A DNA stretch of 64,000 nt from an uncultured Paracoccaceae bacterium. Lineage in GTDB: Bacteria > Pseudomonadota > Alphaproteobacteria > Rhodobacterales > Rhodobacteraceae. Where the stretch lies: contig CALMJS010000020.1 in NCBI GenBank assembly GCA_937864535.1, positions 147,663-211,662 of the forward strand. Direction: 5' to 3'. Every line of letters starts with the position of its first letter. The first letter of the stretch is position 1. Under the pieces are notes generated by a model. The model saw only the letters and a list, made by a program, of their open reading frames with translations, ran no database searches and was not told where the DNA came from. The position numbers were made by a program, and so were the translations under genes. Of the stretch, positions 61,999-64,000 are shown piece by piece.

Positions 61999-62953
61999 CC
62001 TCGCCCGCAGCCTCCTTGCGTTGCTGGAAATCAAGGGGGTCGGACCCGGAGCGATCAAGAAGAACTTTGCACGGATCGAGGCATCTCGATCCGTAGCCGA
62101 GGTGTTTGATACAGTGGTCTCGGCCATCGGGGATGTCGATGAAACCGGTTGGAAGGCTGCGCTTTCCAAGGCAGAGCAGTACCTCGAGAGATGCGCCGAC
62201 GTAGGCATTGTAGCCGTGCCGCTCGGCGCCGCTAGGTATCCGGCGTCTCTCATGGAACTGGGTACGCCCCCCGCAGTGCTGTTCTGCCGGGGAAACCTGT
62301 CGCTGCTTGCATCCCCCATGCTCGGAGTGATCGGGACACGAAAAGCCAACCCGTTTGGTGAAACCGTCGCCGGGCGAGTCGGACGTCATTTTTCGGAGAA
62401 GAATGTTCATCTTTGCAATGGGCTAGCTGATGGCATCGACATCTGTTCGGTTACGCATGACGGCGCCTTCTTGCCGAGGGTCATTGGCGTGATGGCCTGC
62501 GGCCTCGATGTTTTAGAGTGCAATCTGACCTCCAAGAAAATCGCGGAGCGCGCCAGGAAACTCTTGGAAGCTGGGGGGCTCCTGGTTTCTGAATTCGTGC
62601 CGGGTGCGGCCGAGGACCAGAATTCCGTGATAGCGTCGTGCCGCCTCCAAGCAGGCTTGTCGCAGGTGCTGTTGCTAGTTCAGAGCAGCAGCGATGGCGG
62701 TTCGCGGTTCACCGCCGGGCATTTCGCCAAGTTGCCTCGCAAGCTCGCCTTCATCGTGCCGCCTGAGGCACAGTCGTCGGACGCCGCTTTTGGAGCCAAT
62801 CTTCTCCTTCTCAAAGGCAAGGAGGGACTGGCCGAGTTTGTCGGCTTGAAGACATCAAAAACACTGAAGGCAGATCTTTTGCCGATGCGATCAAGGGACG
62901 ACTATGACGGGGTCCTACACAACTTGAGAGGCATCCCGGCAACGTTCCTCTGA
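61985..62953 (+). CDS. DprA/Smf-like protein, ShosA-like antitoxin
   Basis: A 322-residue DprA-family protein. Residues 8-30 look like a helix-hairpin-helix (LLEIKGVGPGAIKKNFARI). The Rossmann core follows DprA: LGVIGTRKANPFGETVAGRV, HLCNGLADGIDICSVTHDG, GVMACGLDVLE, GGLLVSEFVPGAAED and CRLQAGLSQVLLLVQSSSDG. It lacks the C-terminal winged helix of chromosomal DprA. Competence DprA loads RecA on single-stranded DNA; here the fusion partner gene upstream overlaps by 14 bases, so the pair is a unit. By analogy to ShosTA it would neutralise the HAD-phosphoribosyltransferase and may sense DNA during phage attack. Confidence 0.78.
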   Translation: MEETDLARSLLALLEIKGVGPGAIKKNFARIEASRSVAEVFDTVVSAIGDVDETGWKAALSKAEQYLERCADVGIVAVPLGAARYPASLMELGTPPAVLFCRGNLSLLASPMLGVIGTRKANPFGETVAGRVGRHFSEKNVHLCNGLADGIDICSVTHDGAFLPRVIGVMACGLDVLECNLTSKKIAERARKLLEAGGLLVSEFVPGAAEDQNSVIASCRLQAGLSQVLLLVQSSSDGGSRFTAGHFAKLPRKLAFIVPPEAQSSDAAFGANLLLLKGKEGLAEFVGLKTSKTLKADLLPMRSRDDYDGVLHNLRGIPATFL

Positions 62954-63035
62954 GCTTCTTCGGCCCGAGAAGATGGTTCCTCTCAACTGCGCCTGCCAGC
63001 CGATCAGCGCAGATCAAGATGCGCGGCGGCATACT

Positions 63036-63419
63036 TCACCGAAACGCCCGCGCACCCTGCTCCTGCCATGTCTCCCCGGCCAGAAAACACAGGTCGTACA
63101 GACTGACCGCGGATGGCTCGCGGCCGCAGGTCAGGCGTTTGAGGACCTCCGGCGCCAGATAGGCGAGACGCAGCTGGCGGCTGACATGGCGCTCGGCCAG
63201 ACCGACGGCCTCGGCCAGTTCCTGGATCGAGGCGAACTCGCCTGCCTCCATGCGCCGCCGCCAGCCCCACGCCCGGCCGATGGCGCGCAGGATGTGCGGG
63301 TCCTGCGCCTGATCCTCGCTGGGGCTGTAATTGGCGGGCGGCATGATCTTGGGCCGCCCGTTCTTTTTGCGCAGCTTCAGGGGGATCAGCACGCGGATCG
63401 TGTCACTGCCGCGGGTCAT
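63036..63419 (-). CDS. Small helix-turn-helix protein coupled to the serine recombinase gene
   Basis: A 127-residue basic protein. The N-terminal third (MTRGSDTIRVLIPLKLRKKN) is rich in Lys and Arg, and the middle (SIQELAEAVGLAERHVSRQL) is a helix-turn-helix. Its ATG overlaps the recombinase stop codon by 4 bases. Proteins of this design often sit just after large serine recombinases in Rhodobacterales mobile elements, and could be a recombination directionality factor or a repressor. No closer family is recognised. Confidence 0.65.
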   Translation of the reverse strand: MTRGSDTIRVLIPLKLRKKNGRPKIMPPANYSPSEDQAQDPHILRAIGRAWGWRRRMEAGEFASIQELAEAVGLAERHVSRQLRLAYLAPEVLKRLTCGREPSAVSLYDLCFLAGETWQEQGARAFR

Positions 63420-64000
63420 TCGGCGGCCTCCATGTCGCGCGGCGCGATCATTTCGCGAATGACGCCCGCGACGCCTTCGCGCCGGATGTCGACCTCGAGC
63501 CCGGCGGCGGTGACGGTGACGCGTCGGACCAGAAGCTGGATGATCCGCGCCTGTTCGAGCGGAAATAGCTGTGCCCAGAGCGTGTTGAAATCATGCAGCG
63601 CCGCGATGGCCTCGGCCTCGGATACCTGATCGAGCTTCAGCGCCGCCAGCACCTGCGTGACCACCTCTGGCGTCTGCAGAATGCGCCGGACCTCGGCGAC
63701 GATGGCGTCCTCGACCATGCCCGCAGGCAGGCGGGTCGGTGCTTGATCGTCGCCGCTGTCGTCCTCCGTCGTGCGGTTCTTGATCACGTCCATCGAGACG
63801 TAATAGCGGTAGAGCTTGCCGCGCTTCTTGGTTGCGGTCGGGGTCATGGCCGCGCCGGTGTCGGTGAAGATCAGGCCCTTCAGCGGCGCGGGCGTCTGCA
63901 TGCGGCTGTTGCTGGACCGGGCGTGGCGGTTGCCCTGCAGGATGGCGTCGACCTGATCCCAGACCTTGTCGGTGACGATGGCCTCGTGCTCGCCCGGATA
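63416..64000 (-). CDS. Large serine recombinase, C-terminal part (5' end beyond window)
   Basis: The frame stays open to the end of the window, giving about 194 residues of the C-terminal half. It begins inside the recombinase domain (YPGEHEAIVTDKVWDQVDAI, LQGNRHARSSNS), continues through LKGLIFTDTGAAMTPTATKK, normally the zinc-ribbon region, and RYYVSMDVIKNRT. It ends with a coiled-coil-like part (VVTQVLAALKLDQVSEAEAI) and LVRRVTVTAAGLEVDI. The catalytic N-terminal domain is outside. The first ribbon cysteine is replaced (FTDTGAAM), a variation found in several family members. It marks the right part of the window as a mobile element. Confidence 0.85.
   Translation of the reverse strand, partial: YPGEHEAIVTDKVWDQVDAILQGNRHARSSNSRMQTPAPLKGLIFTDTGAAMTPTATKKRGKLYRYYVSMDVIKNRTTEDDSGDDQAPTRLPAGMVEDAIVAEVRRILQTPEVVTQVLAALKLDQVSEAEAIAALHDFNTLWAQLFPLEQARIIQLLVRRVTVTAAGLEVDIRREGVAGVIREMIAPRDMEAAE

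Overview
The window is a high-GC alphaproteobacterial chromosome segment, almost certainly from Rhodobacterales (Roseobacter group). The case rests on an XrtD-type exosortase with VPLPA-CTERM substrates, an Irr regulator beside fabA-fabB-fabI, a metK leader matching the SAM/SAH riboswitch known from Rhodobacterales, and a dispersed GC-rich hairpin typical of the group.

Layout, left half. Bases 1-7,100 hold the end of an exopolysaccharide/exosortase locus: TPR protein, polysaccharide export protein, outer-membrane barrel, rhomboid protease, exosortase XrtD, WecG-type glycosyltransferase and an aldo/keto reductase. Next come ettA, a protocatechuate-branch cluster (pcaD, an esterase, pcaB), a HAD enzyme, an M50 protease, fabI-fabB-fabA with divergent irr, a VPLPA-CTERM protein, a glycosyltransferase and miaB. 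Two envelope proteins with a shared cysteine-containing motif follow, then phoH-ybeY-corC-lnt, metK, trmB and a lipoprotein. The aroA-cmk ... rpsA ... ihfB-lapA-trpF-trpB block is interrupted by DoxX/HxlR/nitroreductase genes and by a second VPLPA-CTERM protein.

Layout, right half to the tRNA. Two PepSY-like secreted proteins with long acidic tails are followed by a membrane-anchored LuxR regulator. Then come DUF2237, DUF2332, pth, a DEAD-box helicase with a repetitive tail, rplY, an MFS permease, an alpha-hydroxy-acid dehydrogenase, a VOC protein, ychF, a DUF4130 gene and tRNA-Ser(GCT).

From the tRNA (about 50,490) to the end the content is accessory. There are phage terminase remnants around an iron-type periplasmic binding protein. 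A zinc-starvation module follows: a Zur box between cobW and a hisI-zur-orf33-aztA-aztB-aztC' operon. In it a deletion has joined the start of aztC to the end of a second cobW gene, followed by a WD40 protein and two small cysteine-motif proteins. Then come a gene split by an in-frame amber codon, a HAD-phosphoribosyltransferase/DprA pair resembling the ShosTA toxin-antitoxin/anti-phage system, and a small HTH protein next to a large serine recombinase that runs off the end.

The best candidates for a second look are the ShosTA-like pair with its neighbouring broken gene, the rearranged zinc module (including a CobW-like protein that kept the CxCC metal motif but lost its P-loop), and the PepSY/PepSY/membrane-LuxR trio. 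All functional calls come from motif reading; no database search was run.
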